A DNA stretch of 22,296 nucleotides from CAZHOV01 sp964534315 (GCA_964534315.1 CAZHOV010000094.1:1-22296), one strand, 5' to 3'. Counted from the first letter of the stretch, positions 1 to 8,147 are shown. Notes: generated by a model from the sequence alone, not told the origin. Program-made: numbers and translations.

Positions 1-193
1 CAACGGGTGCAACGGTGCAACGGGTGCAACGGTGTAACGGGTACAAAGGGTACAACGGTGTAGCGGTACCATAGATTACAATGATAAGTACTAATTTCTA
101 CTAAACCGTTGCACCGTTGCACCGCTGCACCGCTGAACCCCCTTGCACAGCTGTACCGTTGCACCGCTGAACCGTTGCACCGCTGAACCGTTA
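1..193. repeat. Two facing arrays of an 8-9 bp tandem repeat
   Basis: Positions 1-68 hold eight head-to-tail units of consensus CAACGG(G)TG. The first four alternate 9 and 8 bp; later units are degenerate (for example TAACGGGTA, CAAAGGGTA, TAGCGGTA). After an AT-rich spacer (69-105), positions 106-193 hold about ten units of the same octamer on the other strand, consensus CARCGGTG when read on minus. The array ends against the stop codon of the DUF4197 gene (194-196). The left array may continue beyond the window. The two arrays could pair as an imperfect long hairpin, so one possible role is ending transcription of the minus-strand gene. It is not a CRISPR: the units are far too short and there are no spacers between them. 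Confidence 0.85.
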
Positions 194-889
194 TTACCCA
201 TCCTGTCTTGCAAACACCCGGCGTAACAGATCCGTAGTACGCTGGGAGATGTCACTTCGTATGCCTTTTTCTTTCTTTTCTACCATCACAAACAGGCCTC
301 GGAGGGCTTGCTTGGTGACGTAGTCATCAAGTTCGGGATTCATTTTGTCGACAAAGGGGATTTTATTATAGGCTTTTACGGCATCACCCCAATATTGCTG
401 GGCATTAAACTTTTTTAGTGAGTTGATGATAACGGGTTTAAATTCGTTGTAGAGGTTGTTATAGGTTCTGTTTTGGAGGTAGGCAGTAGCTGCATTATTG
501 GGCCCCATAAGGATATCTGTTGCATCGGAAAAGGTCATGGAGGTAATCGCATCTTTGAAGATCGGAGCTGCTTTTTTTGCGGCGTCTTCCGCACCTCTGT
601 TTATCTTTTCCAAAATAATATTTTCAACCTCCGAAAAACCGGGTATATTCTGGAGTTTGTCGGTTATTTCGCGGGCTTCTGCGGGGAGTAAAATTTTGTA
701 AGGGCTCCTGAAATAACCATCTTTTGCTGAAAGTTTCTGCGCGCCTTCATTGATCCCGAATTCAAGCGCTTGCTTGAGGCCGCGAGCAATTTCTTCAGAC
801 GATAATCCGCCTTCGTCCAGAATACTCTGTAAGGTATCGCAAGCTGTAAGATTGATTACCAAAAAAATAAAAAATAGTTTTTTTAACAT
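194..889 (-). CDS. DUF4197 family lipoprotein
   Basis: This 231-residue protein resembles the DUF4197 family, whose function is unknown. Residues 1-17 form a lipoprotein signal peptide: two lysines, a hydrophobic run, then the lipobox LTAC with Cys17 as the lipidated residue. The mature protein is mostly helical and charged, with the motif GLKQALEFGINEGAQKLS near its start and a TFSDATDILMG segment in the middle, both of which I recall as typical of the family. It should sit in the periplasm or outer membrane. Its ATG (887-889) lies 66 bp beyond the stop of folB on the same strand, so the two could share a transcript, but the gap holds a dispersed repeat (916-949). Downstream, its stop touches the octamer arrays. 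The length fits the family and nothing looks truncated. Confidence 0.85.
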   Translation of the reverse strand: MLKKLFFIFLVINLTACDTLQSILDEGGLSSEEIARGLKQALEFGINEGAQKLSAKDGYFRSPYKILLPAEAREITDKLQNIPGFSEVENIILEKINRGAEDAAKKAAPIFKDAITSMTFSDATDILMGPNNAATAYLQNRTYNNLYNEFKPVIINSLKKFNAQQYWGDAVKAYNKIPFVDKMNPELDDYVTKQALRGLFVMVEKKEKGIRSDISQRTTDLLRRVFARQDG

Positions 890-915
890 GGTTTATAATT
901 TTAGGTATTTGAACA

Positions 916-949
916 AATTATTCTACCAATTTTTTTGCCTTACTACTTA
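916..949 (-). repeat. 34 bp dispersed repeat, copy A
   Basis: This 34 bp stretch is exactly identical, in inverted orientation, to 12311-12344, and its last 22 bp recur at 18210-18231. Read on the minus strand it begins TAAGTAGTAAGGC, continues with seven A and ends GGTAGAATAATT. It lies between the folB stop and the DUF4197 start, 26 bp upstream of that ATG. It could be a regulatory or transcript-end element, or the end of a small mobile repeat; the sequence alone does not decide. Confidence 0.8.
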
Positions 950-955
950 CACAAA

Positions 956-1474
956 CTAACTGGCGTATTCCATTAGGCAATTTTTGCAAAGACACCCGCC
1001 AAATTTGTTGCTCAGCATTTCTCTGGTCTTAGAAAAAATCTTGATATCCGCATGATGACACCAGCAGGTGCCGTCTTCATAGCAAAGCAAATGGTTACCG
1101 CATCTGGGACACCGTTTAGTGAACTCAATGGTTTCTTCGATGTACACCCGTTCTACTTTGCCGCCTATTACCGGTGTGATTTTATAGATCCGGATCGTCA
1201 CTGCCCGGAGCGCATCAAACGTTGATTTGAGGCGCAGCAAAATTCTGCCTGCCAGATGCTCTAATAATTTACTCTTTGTGCGCATCTCTATCTGGACTAC
1301 CTGAAAAACAGTTTCGTAGTTAATCGTTTTGGTAATGCGATCTCCGGTAATCGCCTGGGTGAAATCCGTATCGATGACAATGTCAACGACATATTCATTC
1401 CCAATAACCTGCTCCTCTTCGTAAAATCCGTGGTAGGCATAAAAATGCATGCCCTCTAATGCTATTAATCCCAT
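956..1474 (-). CDS. folB: Dihydroneopterin aldolase with C-terminal cysteine-rich CWC domain
   Basis: Residues 1-117 form a complete dihydroneopterin aldolase, the folate-pathway enzyme that cleaves 7,8-dihydroneopterin to 6-hydroxymethyl-dihydropterin and glycolaldehyde in the cytoplasm. By comparison with the Staphylococcus aureus enzyme, the key residues are present: Glu21 (before IGNEY), Tyr53 (KTINYETVF), Glu72 (LLEHLAGRI) and Lys98 (RIYKITPVIGG). Residues 121-172 are an added cysteine-rich tail with Cys at 122, 125, 131, 137, 139, 161, 163 and 166 in the order CxxC, C, CWC, CLCxxC. This matches the small cysteine-rich CWC family and probably binds metal, most likely zinc (inference). 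Ordinary FolB proteins are about 120 residues and lack this tail. The ATG at 1474 is the only start that keeps the full aldolase fold. No other folate gene is in the window. Confidence 0.9.
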   Translation of the reverse strand: MGLIALEGMHFYAYHGFYEEEQVIGNEYVVDIVIDTDFTQAITGDRITKTINYETVFQVVQIEMRTKSKLLEHLAGRILLRLKSTFDALRAVTIRIYKITPVIGGKVERVYIEETIEFTKRCPRCGNHLLCYEDGTCWCHHADIKIFSKTREMLSNKFGGCLCKNCLMEYAS

Positions 1475-1540
1475 TGGTTAAAATTTTAAAAACTCAATAT
1501 AGGGATTTCAGGCTTAACAATGAGCAACATGAATTATCCC

Positions 1541-1575
1541 ATCCCGCTTTTTAAATAAAAAAACGGAATCGGGAT
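1541..1575. other. Imperfect hairpin between folB and gcdH
   Basis: ATCCCG (1541-1546) pairs with CGGGAT (1570-1575) around an AT-rich loop. It lies in the divergent intergenic region (1475-1681), upstream of both folB and gcdH. It is too weak and wrongly placed to be a clear terminator; it could be an operator or chance. Confidence 0.3.
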
Positions 1576-1637
1576 AGCTCCAATTTATTTTATTGAAAAA
1601 TGACTAATTTAATAAACATAAAATGAATAGAATCCCT

Positions 1638-1645
1638 TTACTTTG
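1638..1645 (+). promoter_or_regulatory. Possible Bacteroidota -7 element upstream of gcdH
   Basis: TTACTTTG differs from the TAnnTTTG consensus at one position and lies 36 bp upstream of the gcdH ATG. No TTG element was found at the expected spacing upstream, so this is a weak call. Confidence 0.3.
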
Positions 1646-1681
1646 TAGAAACAAAAAATTATAACCTAAAAATAGCTGATC

Positions 1682-2908
1682 ATGCAAGAAAATGGAAAAT
1701 TAACAGGAACTGATGCTATCCAAAAGAAAGCTAAGGAAGATCGATTTCAGTCACATGATTATTATAATGTAGATGCGTTACTTCAAGAAGATCATTTATT
1801 GGCTCGCGATGCGGTTAGGTCTTGGGTGAAGCAAGAAGTTTCTCCGATTATAGAAGAATACTCAGAGCGCGCCGAATGCCCGCAGCATTTATATAAAGGA
1901 TTGGCAGAGATTGGTGCTTTTGGGCCAAGCCTTCCTGTGGAGTATGGCGGTGGCGGAATGGATGAGATCGCTTATGGTGTCATTATGCAGGAACTAGAGC
2001 GAGGCGATTCGGGTATCCGCTCAATGGCTTCTGTGCAAGGATCTTTGGTCATGTACCCTATCTTCCGTTTTGGTTCTGAAGAACAAAAGAAAAAATACCT
2101 TCCCAAATTGGGGAATGGGGATTTTATTGGTTGTTTCGGCCTTACTGAGCCGGATCACGGTTCTAATCCAGGTGGTATGGTGACCAACATCAAAGACGAT
2201 GGCGATGCTTACATTTTAAATGGAGCTAAAATGTGGATCACCAATTCTCCTGTTGCCGATGTAGCTGTTGTTTGGGCTAAAGATGAAGAGGGCAAAGTAC
2301 GCGGATTAATCGTTGAAAAGGATATGCCAGGTTTTTCCGCTCCTGAAATTCATGGCAAATGGTCCTTGAGGGCTTCTATTACCGGGGAGTTAGTGTTTGA
2401 AGATGTACGGGTTCCAAAAGAGAATGTGCTGCCCAATGTTAAAGGGCTAAAAGGACCACTTTCTTGCCTTAGTAAAGCCCGTTACGGTATTGCCTGGGGA
2501 GCTATTGGTGCTGCGATGGACTGCTATGATTCTGCCTTGCGTTATGCTCTGGAAAGAGAGCAGTTTGGCAAACCTATCGGTCAGTTTCAGCTGACCCAAA
2601 AGAAACTGGCTGAAATGATCACCGAAATTACGAAAGCTCAGTTATTGGCCTGGAGGTTAGGTACGCTGGCTAATGAGGGTAAAGCTACTCCCTCGCAGAT
2701 CTCAATGGCCAAGAGAAATAACGTTCATATGGCGCTGGAAATAGCTCGTGAAGCGCGTCAGATACACGGCGGTATGGGAATCACCAATGAATACCCCATT
2801 ATGCGTCACATGATGAACCTCGAAACGGTACTGACTTATGAAGGTACGCACGATATCCATTTGTTGATCACCGGAATGGATGTGACAGGATTAAATGCGT
2901 TTAAGTAG
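1682..2908 (+). CDS. gcdH: Acyl-CoA dehydrogenase, glutaryl-CoA dehydrogenase type
   Basis: This 408-residue flavoprotein closely follows the glutaryl-CoA dehydrogenase branch of the acyl-CoA dehydrogenases. That enzyme oxidises and decarboxylates glutaryl-CoA to crotonyl-CoA in lysine and tryptophan breakdown, passing electrons to ETF. The FAD/substrate signature GCFGLTEPDHGSNPGG is present. Glu387 in TYEGTHDIH matches the catalytic base of the human enzyme. Arg113 in GIRSMASVQGS sits where the human enzyme has the arginine that binds the glutaryl carboxylate, which argues for glutaryl-CoA over straight-chain substrates. The C-terminus (TGLNAF) also matches this branch. The gene stands alone: no ETF or other lysine-degradation gene is nearby. 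A terminator-like repeat begins 13 bp after its stop and a strong bidirectional hairpin follows. The substrate is inferred from these residues and not proven. Confidence 0.85.
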   Translation: MQENGKLTGTDAIQKKAKEDRFQSHDYYNVDALLQEDHLLARDAVRSWVKQEVSPIIEEYSERAECPQHLYKGLAEIGAFGPSLPVEYGGGGMDEIAYGVIMQELERGDSGIRSMASVQGSLVMYPIFRFGSEEQKKKYLPKLGNGDFIGCFGLTEPDHGSNPGGMVTNIKDDGDAYILNGAKMWITNSPVADVAVVWAKDEEGKVRGLIVEKDMPGFSAPEIHGKWSLRASITGELVFEDVRVPKENVLPNVKGLKGPLSCLSKARYGIAWGAIGAAMDCYDSALRYALEREQFGKPIGQFQLTQKKLAEMITEITKAQLLAWRLGTLANEGKATPSQISMAKRNNVHMALEIAREARQIHGGMGITNEYPIMRHMMNLETVLTYEGTHDIHLLITGMDVTGLNAFK

Positions 2909-2921
2909 GAAGGAGGGGGCT

Positions 2922-2971
2922 CGGGGCTGTCTGTCTCATTAGTCAATGAGCCATCCCCACGAGATTTTTTT
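2922..2971 (+). repeat. Terminator-like hairpin repeat, copy 1
   Basis: This element starts CGGGGCTGTCTGT, contains the hairpin CTCATT-AGTC-AATGAG, continues CCATCCCC and ends in a run of seven T (2965-2971). Its 5' GGGG can also pair with the CCCC after the inner hairpin. It is flanked by an inverted pair, GGAGGGGGCT (2912-2921) and AGCCCTCC (2981-2988). It begins right after the gcdH stop. Related copies lie at 12523-12568 (+) and 17469-17517 (-), with a probable partial copy at 22269-22296. The stem plus U-run suggests an intrinsic terminator spread as a repeat. Confidence 0.75.
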
Positions 2972-2996
2972 AATAAAAACAGCCCTCCAAAAAAAA

Positions 2997-3044
2997 AAAG
3001 TTTTGTGGCTCGTAAAAAAAAGGTGTTACGAGCCACAAAACTTT
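2997..3044. terminator. Bidirectional terminator hairpin
   Basis: A perfect 19 bp stem (2997-3015 with 3026-3044) encloses a 10 nt A-rich loop. An A-tract precedes it (about 2989-2999) and a T-rich stretch follows (3042-3050), so it can act in both directions. It sits between the convergent gcdH and the T9SS cargo gene at 3064-4203 and is well placed to end both transcripts. Confidence 0.85.
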
Positions 3045-3063
3045 CTTCTTCCTCCAAATAATT

Positions 3064-4203
3064 CTAAGGTCGGAGCACCACCAATCTTTTAGTAGAAATA
3101 GTTTTACCCTCTTCATTTGTAAGGCTATACAGGTAGGTACCTTTTTGAAAGTCGAAAAGGTCGATTTTTACATTTTTAAAGCTATTGATGAAATAATCAC
3201 CTTCCCAAACGGGAATACCTAAGATATTATAGATTTTAAGATTATAGTTTCCAGGGGTAAGACCGGAGAATCTAAATTCGACATCATTGATAGCCGGATT
3301 AGGCCAGGCGGCGATCTCAGGTTTGAGATGATTACTGGTTTCTTGCGTAAACGATCCAATATCGAAAAATTTATATTCAACATTGATCACTTCTTCCTCT
3401 TCGTTTTGGCGAATTACTGCGATAGGCTCTTTTTCTTCATTATTAAAAAAGAAATAACTATAAATAGTAGATTCGCCCAGTTGATCAATTTGGGAGGAAA
3501 TGAGCGGTGTGACATCAAACCAATCTAGCGGTAGTACCCGGACTTCGATTCTCGTATCTCTGAATTCTGTGCGCTTTTCGCGCAGGACTTCAAAGGTTCC
3601 TCCCGGAATAGTCATCGTTCCCCAGGCATCAACGATATCGTCTCTGGTGGTTTCTACTAAAATTCGAATGGAATCCGGAGTTAGAGGTAGCGAACCTCCA
3701 ATACTGTCCGTAATAAATGCGGGAAGATCTTCCCAAGCCAGCGCTACATCATATGCTGACGTGAAAGAGTTTCCATCTCCATACTGAATGGCACGCCGTT
3801 CAACATACGGAGTACCTAGTGCATATTCCAGTTCGATGCCTAACCCTGCAGGATCAGGACCGTTAAAACCCACCAATTCAAATACATCACTGGTTACGTT
3901 ATAGTAGCCTTCGGCACCAAAGCCTACCTCCAGCAATACTTCCGTATCCGGAAAAGACGAAAAAACCTCTCCTTCACTTGCGGGAAGGGCGATATTGGTA
4001 CGGATAGTCCCTCCACTAACATCCAGGTTCCAGGTTTGATTTGGGCCTGGCGCAGTGACGACCACGCCCGGAGGTGCCAGCAGAAAACGTGAAACCATCG
4101 TATCTCCCGGAGCAGGAAATGAAGCATCAGTAATAGTGATCTGCCCTAAAAGGCCCGTGGATAAAGAACTTATAAAAAATAGTAAAAGTAATTGCTGCTT
4201 CAT
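3064..4203 (-). CDS. Secreted protein with T9SS type A sorting domain
   Basis: This 379-residue protein has a Sec signal peptide (MKQQLLLLFFISSLSTGLLGQ, cleavage probably before Gln21) and a C-terminal T9SS type A sorting domain of about 86 residues (294-379). The sorting domain shows the usual pattern: a WPNPAINDVEF start, a LKIYNILGIPVW strand and a KGTYLYSL strand before the end. T9SS carries such proteins across the outer membrane, usually with removal of this tail and anchoring on the surface or release. The body (residues 22-290) is a beta-rich, acidic region that I do not recognise, so its activity is unknown. No T9SS machinery gene is in the window. The gene lies 185 bp downstream of the ABC exporter on the same strand and probably has its own promoter, since the gap is AT-rich and long. 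Confidence 0.8.
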   Translation of the reverse strand: MKQQLLLLFFISSLSTGLLGQITITDASFPAPGDTMVSRFLLAPPGVVVTAPGPNQTWNLDVSGGTIRTNIALPASEGEVFSSFPDTEVLLEVGFGAEGYYNVTSDVFELVGFNGPDPAGLGIELEYALGTPYVERRAIQYGDGNSFTSAYDVALAWEDLPAFITDSIGGSLPLTPDSIRILVETTRDDIVDAWGTMTIPGGTFEVLREKRTEFRDTRIEVRVLPLDWFDVTPLISSQIDQLGESTIYSYFFFNNEEKEPIAVIRQNEEEEVINVEYKFFDIGSFTQETSNHLKPEIAAWPNPAINDVEFRFSGLTPGNYNLKIYNILGIPVWEGDYFINSFKNVKIDLFDFQKGTYLYSLTNEEGKTISTKRLVVLRP

Positions 4204-4388
4204 AGCATAAAAATCAATTATTAATTAATAATGGGCAATGAAGAATGAAATTTTCTAGATCCATAAACCAAACCGTTTTTAATTACTCATTAAAAATTAT
4301 TCATTATTCACTACAATCAAAGCTACACATAAAATTCTTTGGTTGAAAGTATTTGGAGCGTATTTATAAAGTTTTAACATTGAAGTTA

Positions 4389-6206
4389 TTAGAATGCCTG
4401 AAGTTCGACCAGTTTTTTATAGACACTTCCCCCCTTTAATAAGTCTGAATGTTTTCCTTGCTCGACGATCTTGCCGTCTTGCATGACAACGATTTGGTCG
4501 GCATGCTGAATGGTGGATAGCCGATGCGCAATAACGATGGCAGTTCTGTTTTTCAGCACCTTTTGCAAAGCGTTTTGAACCAGTTTTTCAGATTCAGAAT
4601 CGAGAGAAGAGGTCGCTTCATCAAGGATGAGAATGGGCGGATTGCGGAGTACCGCTCTGGCAATAGTCAGCCGCTGGCGTTGTCCTCCACTCAATTTACT
4701 TCCCCTGTCTCCGATAACGGTTTGGTATCCGTTTTCTGTATTTAGAATAAAGTCGTGAGCATTAGCCACTTTGGCGGCATTTATAACTTCTTCTTCCGAA
4801 CAACCTTTCATGCCAAAAACGATATTGTTGAAAATGGTATCATTGAAAAGGATAGGATCTTGAGATACGATTCCCATTAATGCCCTGAGGTCGTGCAGGC
4901 TGTAGGATTTGATATTTTTTCCGTCGATAAAAATGCCGCCTTCCTGCACGTCGTAAAATCTGGGCAACAGGTCAGCTAATGTTGATTTTCCGGCTCCAGA
5001 GTTGCCTACCAGCGCAATTACCTGCCCTTTCGATATGGTCAGGTTAATATTATCGATTATCCACCGCTCTGAAGTCGGGTATTTGAAATAGATATGCTGG
5101 TATTCGATATTTTTTTCAAAGGCAGCAATAGAAGCGGGGTTTTCAGGATCTTTAATGGTCACTTCGGCGTCCAGCACTTTTTCTACCCGCTGAATAGCAG
5201 CAATTCCTTTTTGGACATTGTAATAAGCAGTGGCAAATTTTTTGGAAGGGTCCAACAGGTTAAAAAAGGCGAACAGGAAGGCAAAAAAAGTCTCGGCGCC
5301 CATCTGGCCGGAAAAGACAATGCTTGACCCATACCATAGTAAAACAGACACTACCAAGATGCCCAGAAATTCAGAGAGAGGCGAAGATAGGTCGCGTCGC
5401 CAGAGTAGGCGGGTTAGCAGCCAACGGTAGCTGTTATTCTCTTTGGAAAATTTACTATGCTGGTATTCTTCCGCGTTAAAGCCTTTGATAATGCGCATGC
5501 CGGAAAGGGTTTCTTCCAGTATCGAGATAATATCCGCCAGTCGGTCCTGGACGGCAGAAGACCTTTTTTTCAGCGTTCGTCCGATACCTCCGATGATAAA
5601 AACCGTAAAAATCATGAGTACAAAAACAAAAATAGTAAGCTGTGGGCTAACATAAATCATAAAGATCAGGCACCCGATAATAATTAGCGGTTCGCGAAAT
5701 ATAGCTTCGAGTGCATTGAGGATACTCCACTCCACCTCTTGAACATCCGTACTTGCTTTTGCGATGAGGTCTCCCTTACGTTCTTCGCTAAAATAACCGA
5801 TAGGTAGTATGAGTACTTTGTCGTAGAGTTGCTGGCGCAGATCTCTTACCACGCCGTGCCTGACCGGAGCCATAAAAAACATGGAAAAATATCTAAAGAA
5901 GTTTTTAAAAAAGAAAAGCAGGACGATAAAAAGACAGATATACATTAGGGCCGTTTCCCGGCCAGAGGTTTCAATTAATTGGTTGAGTTCGTATTTGATA
6001 TTGAGAACGACTGAATTAATATTGTACTCAAAGGAAGCCGGTTTTTGGACGGTGGTTTCCCGTTCGAATAGTATTTGTAGAAAAGGAATAATAGCCGGTA
6101 TACTAACAACGGTAAAGAAAGCCATTAGTATGTTGCATAAAATATTTAGGCTAACATTTAATGAGTAATTTTTTACATATCCGACTAATCGCCAAAAACT
6201 TTTCAT
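4389..6206 (-). CDS. ABC exporter, MsbA-like (fused membrane and ATPase domains)
   Basis: This 605-residue half-transporter has an N-terminal membrane domain (about residues 1-335, six predicted helices including clusters near 20-45, 87-112, 173-207 and 280-320) followed by one ATPase domain. The ATPase domain has Walker A GNSGAGKST (401-409), Q-loop Gln449, signature LSGGQ (505-509), Walker B ILILDE (525-530) and His561 of the H-loop, so it should be active as a homodimer in the inner membrane. It belongs to the MsbA/multidrug exporter group. Its position 8 bp after accC, at the end of a fatty-acid gene cluster, makes a lipid substrate such as lipid A precursors plausible, but sequence alone does not separate MsbA from drug exporters. 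The gene symbol is left empty for that reason. Confidence 0.9.
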   Translation of the reverse strand: MKSFWRLVGYVKNYSLNVSLNILCNILMAFFTVVSIPAIIPFLQILFERETTVQKPASFEYNINSVVLNIKYELNQLIETSGRETALMYICLFIVLLFFFKNFFRYFSMFFMAPVRHGVVRDLRQQLYDKVLILPIGYFSEERKGDLIAKASTDVQEVEWSILNALEAIFREPLIIIGCLIFMIYVSPQLTIFVFVLMIFTVFIIGGIGRTLKKRSSAVQDRLADIISILEETLSGMRIIKGFNAEEYQHSKFSKENNSYRWLLTRLLWRRDLSSPLSEFLGILVVSVLLWYGSSIVFSGQMGAETFFAFLFAFFNLLDPSKKFATAYYNVQKGIAAIQRVEKVLDAEVTIKDPENPASIAAFEKNIEYQHIYFKYPTSERWIIDNINLTISKGQVIALVGNSGAGKSTLADLLPRFYDVQEGGIFIDGKNIKSYSLHDLRALMGIVSQDPILFNDTIFNNIVFGMKGCSEEEVINAAKVANAHDFILNTENGYQTVIGDRGSKLSGGQRQRLTIARAVLRNPPILILDEATSSLDSESEKLVQNALQKVLKNRTAIVIAHRLSTIQHADQIVVMQDGKIVEQGKHSDLLKGGSVYKKLVELQAF

Positions 6207-6214
6207 AGAAAAAC

Positions 6215-7564
6215 TTATTCTTCCAGGCTATTAAAATCAAAGCTATCGAGGAACTTCGTATTGAAGTTACCACTTTTGAAGTCTTCGTTTTTCATTAGTG
6301 CCTTATGAAAAGGGACAGTAGTTTTGATTCCTTCGACGATAAATTCATCTAGGGCTCTGGCCATTTTGGTGATACACTCTTCTCTGGTGCGAGCTCGGCA
6401 GATCAGTTTGGCGATCATAGAATCGTAGTAGGGTGGTACCGAATAGCCGGCGTATACATGTGTGTCTACGCGCACTCCGTGACCTTTTGCGCTATGAAAA
6501 GAGCTGATCTTTCCGGGATTTGGGCGAAAGTCTTTTTTAACGTCTTCGGCATTGATCCGGCACTCGATAGCGTGCAGGGTAGGATAGTAATTTTCTCCGG
6601 AAATCGGAATACCTGCGGCAATTTTGATTTGTTCTTTAATAAGGTCGTAGTCGATGACTTCTTCCGTTACGGTGTGTTCCACTTGTATTCGGGTATTCAT
6701 TTCCATAAAGTAGAAATTCCGGTGTTTATCGACGAGAAATTCTACGGTACCTACGCCTTCGTATTTGATTGCTTCACCGGCTTTAATGGCCGCCTGCCCC
6801 ATTTTTTCTCTCAGTTCGTCTGTCATGAACGGGGAGGGTGATTCTTCAACCAGTTTTTGATGTCGACGTTGGATGGAGCAATCTCTTTCGGAGAGGTGGC
6901 AGACTTTTCCGTTTTGGTCGCCTGCAATTTGGATTTCGATATGGCGGGGTTCTTCGATAAACTTTTCAATGTAGATCCCGTCATTTCCGAAAGCAGCTTT
7001 CGCTTCTTGACGTGCTTTTTCCCAGTTTTCTTTAAACTTGCTTTCTTCGGTAACGATGCGCATTCCTTTTCCTCCACCGCCTGCGGTTGCTTTCAGCAGG
7101 ATGGGGTAGCCGATTTCTTTACCGATTTTCTTGCCGTGTTTGAGGTCTTTGATAAGGCCTTCGGAGCCGGGGATAACGGGGACGCCTGCTTTGATCATGG
7201 TCTCTTTGGCGGTAATTTTATCACCCATTTTCCGAATTTGTGTTGGAGTGGGGCCAATAAATTTGATGCCGTATTCGGCGCAAACCTCGGCAAAGTCGCC
7301 ATTTTCGGCGAGAAAGCCGTAGCCTGGATGAATAGCGTCGGCATTGGTGATTTCGACGGCGGCCATTATTTTGGGAATAGAAAGATAGGATTCGGTAGAG
7401 GAGGGGGGGCCAATACAGACAGCTTCATCCGCAAAGCGCACGTGCAGGCTTTCCCGGTCGGCAGTAGAATAGACAGCTACCGTTTTTATTCCCATTTCTT
7501 TGCAGGTACGAACAATACGCAATGCAATCTCACCTCTGTTTGCGATTAATATTTTATTAAACAT
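6215..7564 (-). CDS. accC: Acetyl-CoA carboxylase, biotin carboxylase subunit
   Basis: AccC carboxylates the biotin carried by AccB, using ATP and bicarbonate, in the first step of fatty-acid synthesis. The 449-residue length equals that of the E. coli enzyme. Visible parts are the N-terminal KILIANRGEIALR motif, the ATP-grasp glycine loop AGGGGKG (161-167), HLSERDCSIQRRHQK (223-237) and the active-site stretch MEMNTRIQVEH with Glu288, Asn290, Arg292 and Glu296, which have the same numbers as in E. coli. A later arginine in HAIECRIN (Arg336) matches the residue that helps carboxyl transfer. It starts 43 bp after accB and ends 8 bp before the ABC exporter, so the three are probably cotranscribed. 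The carboxyltransferase genes accA and accD are not in the window. Confidence 0.97.
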   Translation of the reverse strand: MFNKILIANRGEIALRIVRTCKEMGIKTVAVYSTADRESLHVRFADEAVCIGPPSSTESYLSIPKIMAAVEITNADAIHPGYGFLAENGDFAEVCAEYGIKFIGPTPTQIRKMGDKITAKETMIKAGVPVIPGSEGLIKDLKHGKKIGKEIGYPILLKATAGGGGKGMRIVTEESKFKENWEKARQEAKAAFGNDGIYIEKFIEEPRHIEIQIAGDQNGKVCHLSERDCSIQRRHQKLVEESPSPFMTDELREKMGQAAIKAGEAIKYEGVGTVEFLVDKHRNFYFMEMNTRIQVEHTVTEEVIDYDLIKEQIKIAAGIPISGENYYPTLHAIECRINAEDVKKDFRPNPGKISSFHSAKGHGVRVDTHVYAGYSVPPYYDSMIAKLICRARTREECITKMARALDEFIVEGIKTTVPFHKALMKNEDFKSGNFNTKFLDSFDFNSLEE

Positions 7565-7607
7565 GGAGTTATTGATATTCGAAAACGATTAGAAAACAGG
7601 TTTCTCC

Positions 7608-8147
7608 TTAAACAGGCTCTACTAAAAATAAGACCTGATCATATTCAACGGGGCTGGCATCTTCAACCATCACCTTAACGATTTTTCCGCTCACCTCTGA
7701 TTCTATTTCATTGAATAACTTCATGGCTTCTACAATGCAAACGACATCTCCGGCGCTGATCGTGTCGCCTACTTTGGCGTAGACCGGCTTGTCGGGCCCC
7801 GAGGCGCGGTAGAAGGTGCCGACCATAGGAGATTTGACCTCGATCAAATTGGAGTTGCCTTCCTTTCCGGCCTCCTTATCTGCAGGAGAAGAGGGGGTAG
7901 GCTCAGGCGTTTGATCGGTCGGGCTTTTTTGTGGAGTTTGGGGAGTAGGTGCCTGGGGTACCGCAGCCGGAGCAGGGTAATGAACCGGTACGATAGGTTG
8001 TTGTGCGGGCGTAGCAGGCTGGTTTCTGGCCTTATGGTATTCTTTAGTCCGGATGGAAAGTTCGAATTCCCCATCCTTCATTTTGAATTCAGTAAGGTTC
8101 GATTCATTAACCAGTTTAAGCAGCTCTTTGATTTCTTTGAAATTCAT
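7608..8147 (-). CDS. accB: Acetyl-CoA carboxylase, biotin carboxyl carrier protein
   Basis: AccB carries the biotin that shuttles carboxyl groups from AccC to the carboxyltransferase. The C-terminal biotinyl domain (about 101-179) contains EAMKLFNEI with Lys143 as the biotinylated residue, and the KSPMVGTFYRA motif that opens this domain. The N-terminal 35 residues match the AccB leader (MNFKEIKELLKLV). Between them lies a flexible linker (about 42-98) rich in Pro, Ala, Gln and Thr, which explains why the protein, at 179 residues, is longer than E. coli AccB (156). It lies 46 bp after efp and 43 bp before accC on the same strand, a common order in Bacteroidota. Confidence 0.96.
   Translation of the reverse strand: MNFKEIKELLKLVNESNLTEFKMKDGEFELSIRTKEYHKARNQPATPAQQPIVPVHYPAPAAVPQAPTPQTPQKSPTDQTPEPTPSSPADKEAGKEGNSNLIEVKSPMVGTFYRASGPDKPVYAKVGDTISAGDVVCIVEAMKLFNEIESEVSGKIVKVMVEDASPVEYDQVLFLVEPV

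Noticed and set aside
1..193. CRISPR array
   Set aside because: The units are 8-9 bp and contiguous, without unique spacers, and no cas gene is nearby.
4216..4312. Imperfect inverted repeat between the exporter and the T9SS cargo gene
   Set aside because: The arms are AT-only low-complexity sequence with several mismatches and gaps; such pairing is expected by chance in this composition.
6857..7549. 230-residue frame antisense to accC
   Set aside because: It lies wholly opposite a confidently identified accC gene and its translation is a Phe- and Gly-rich shadow with no domain or start context.
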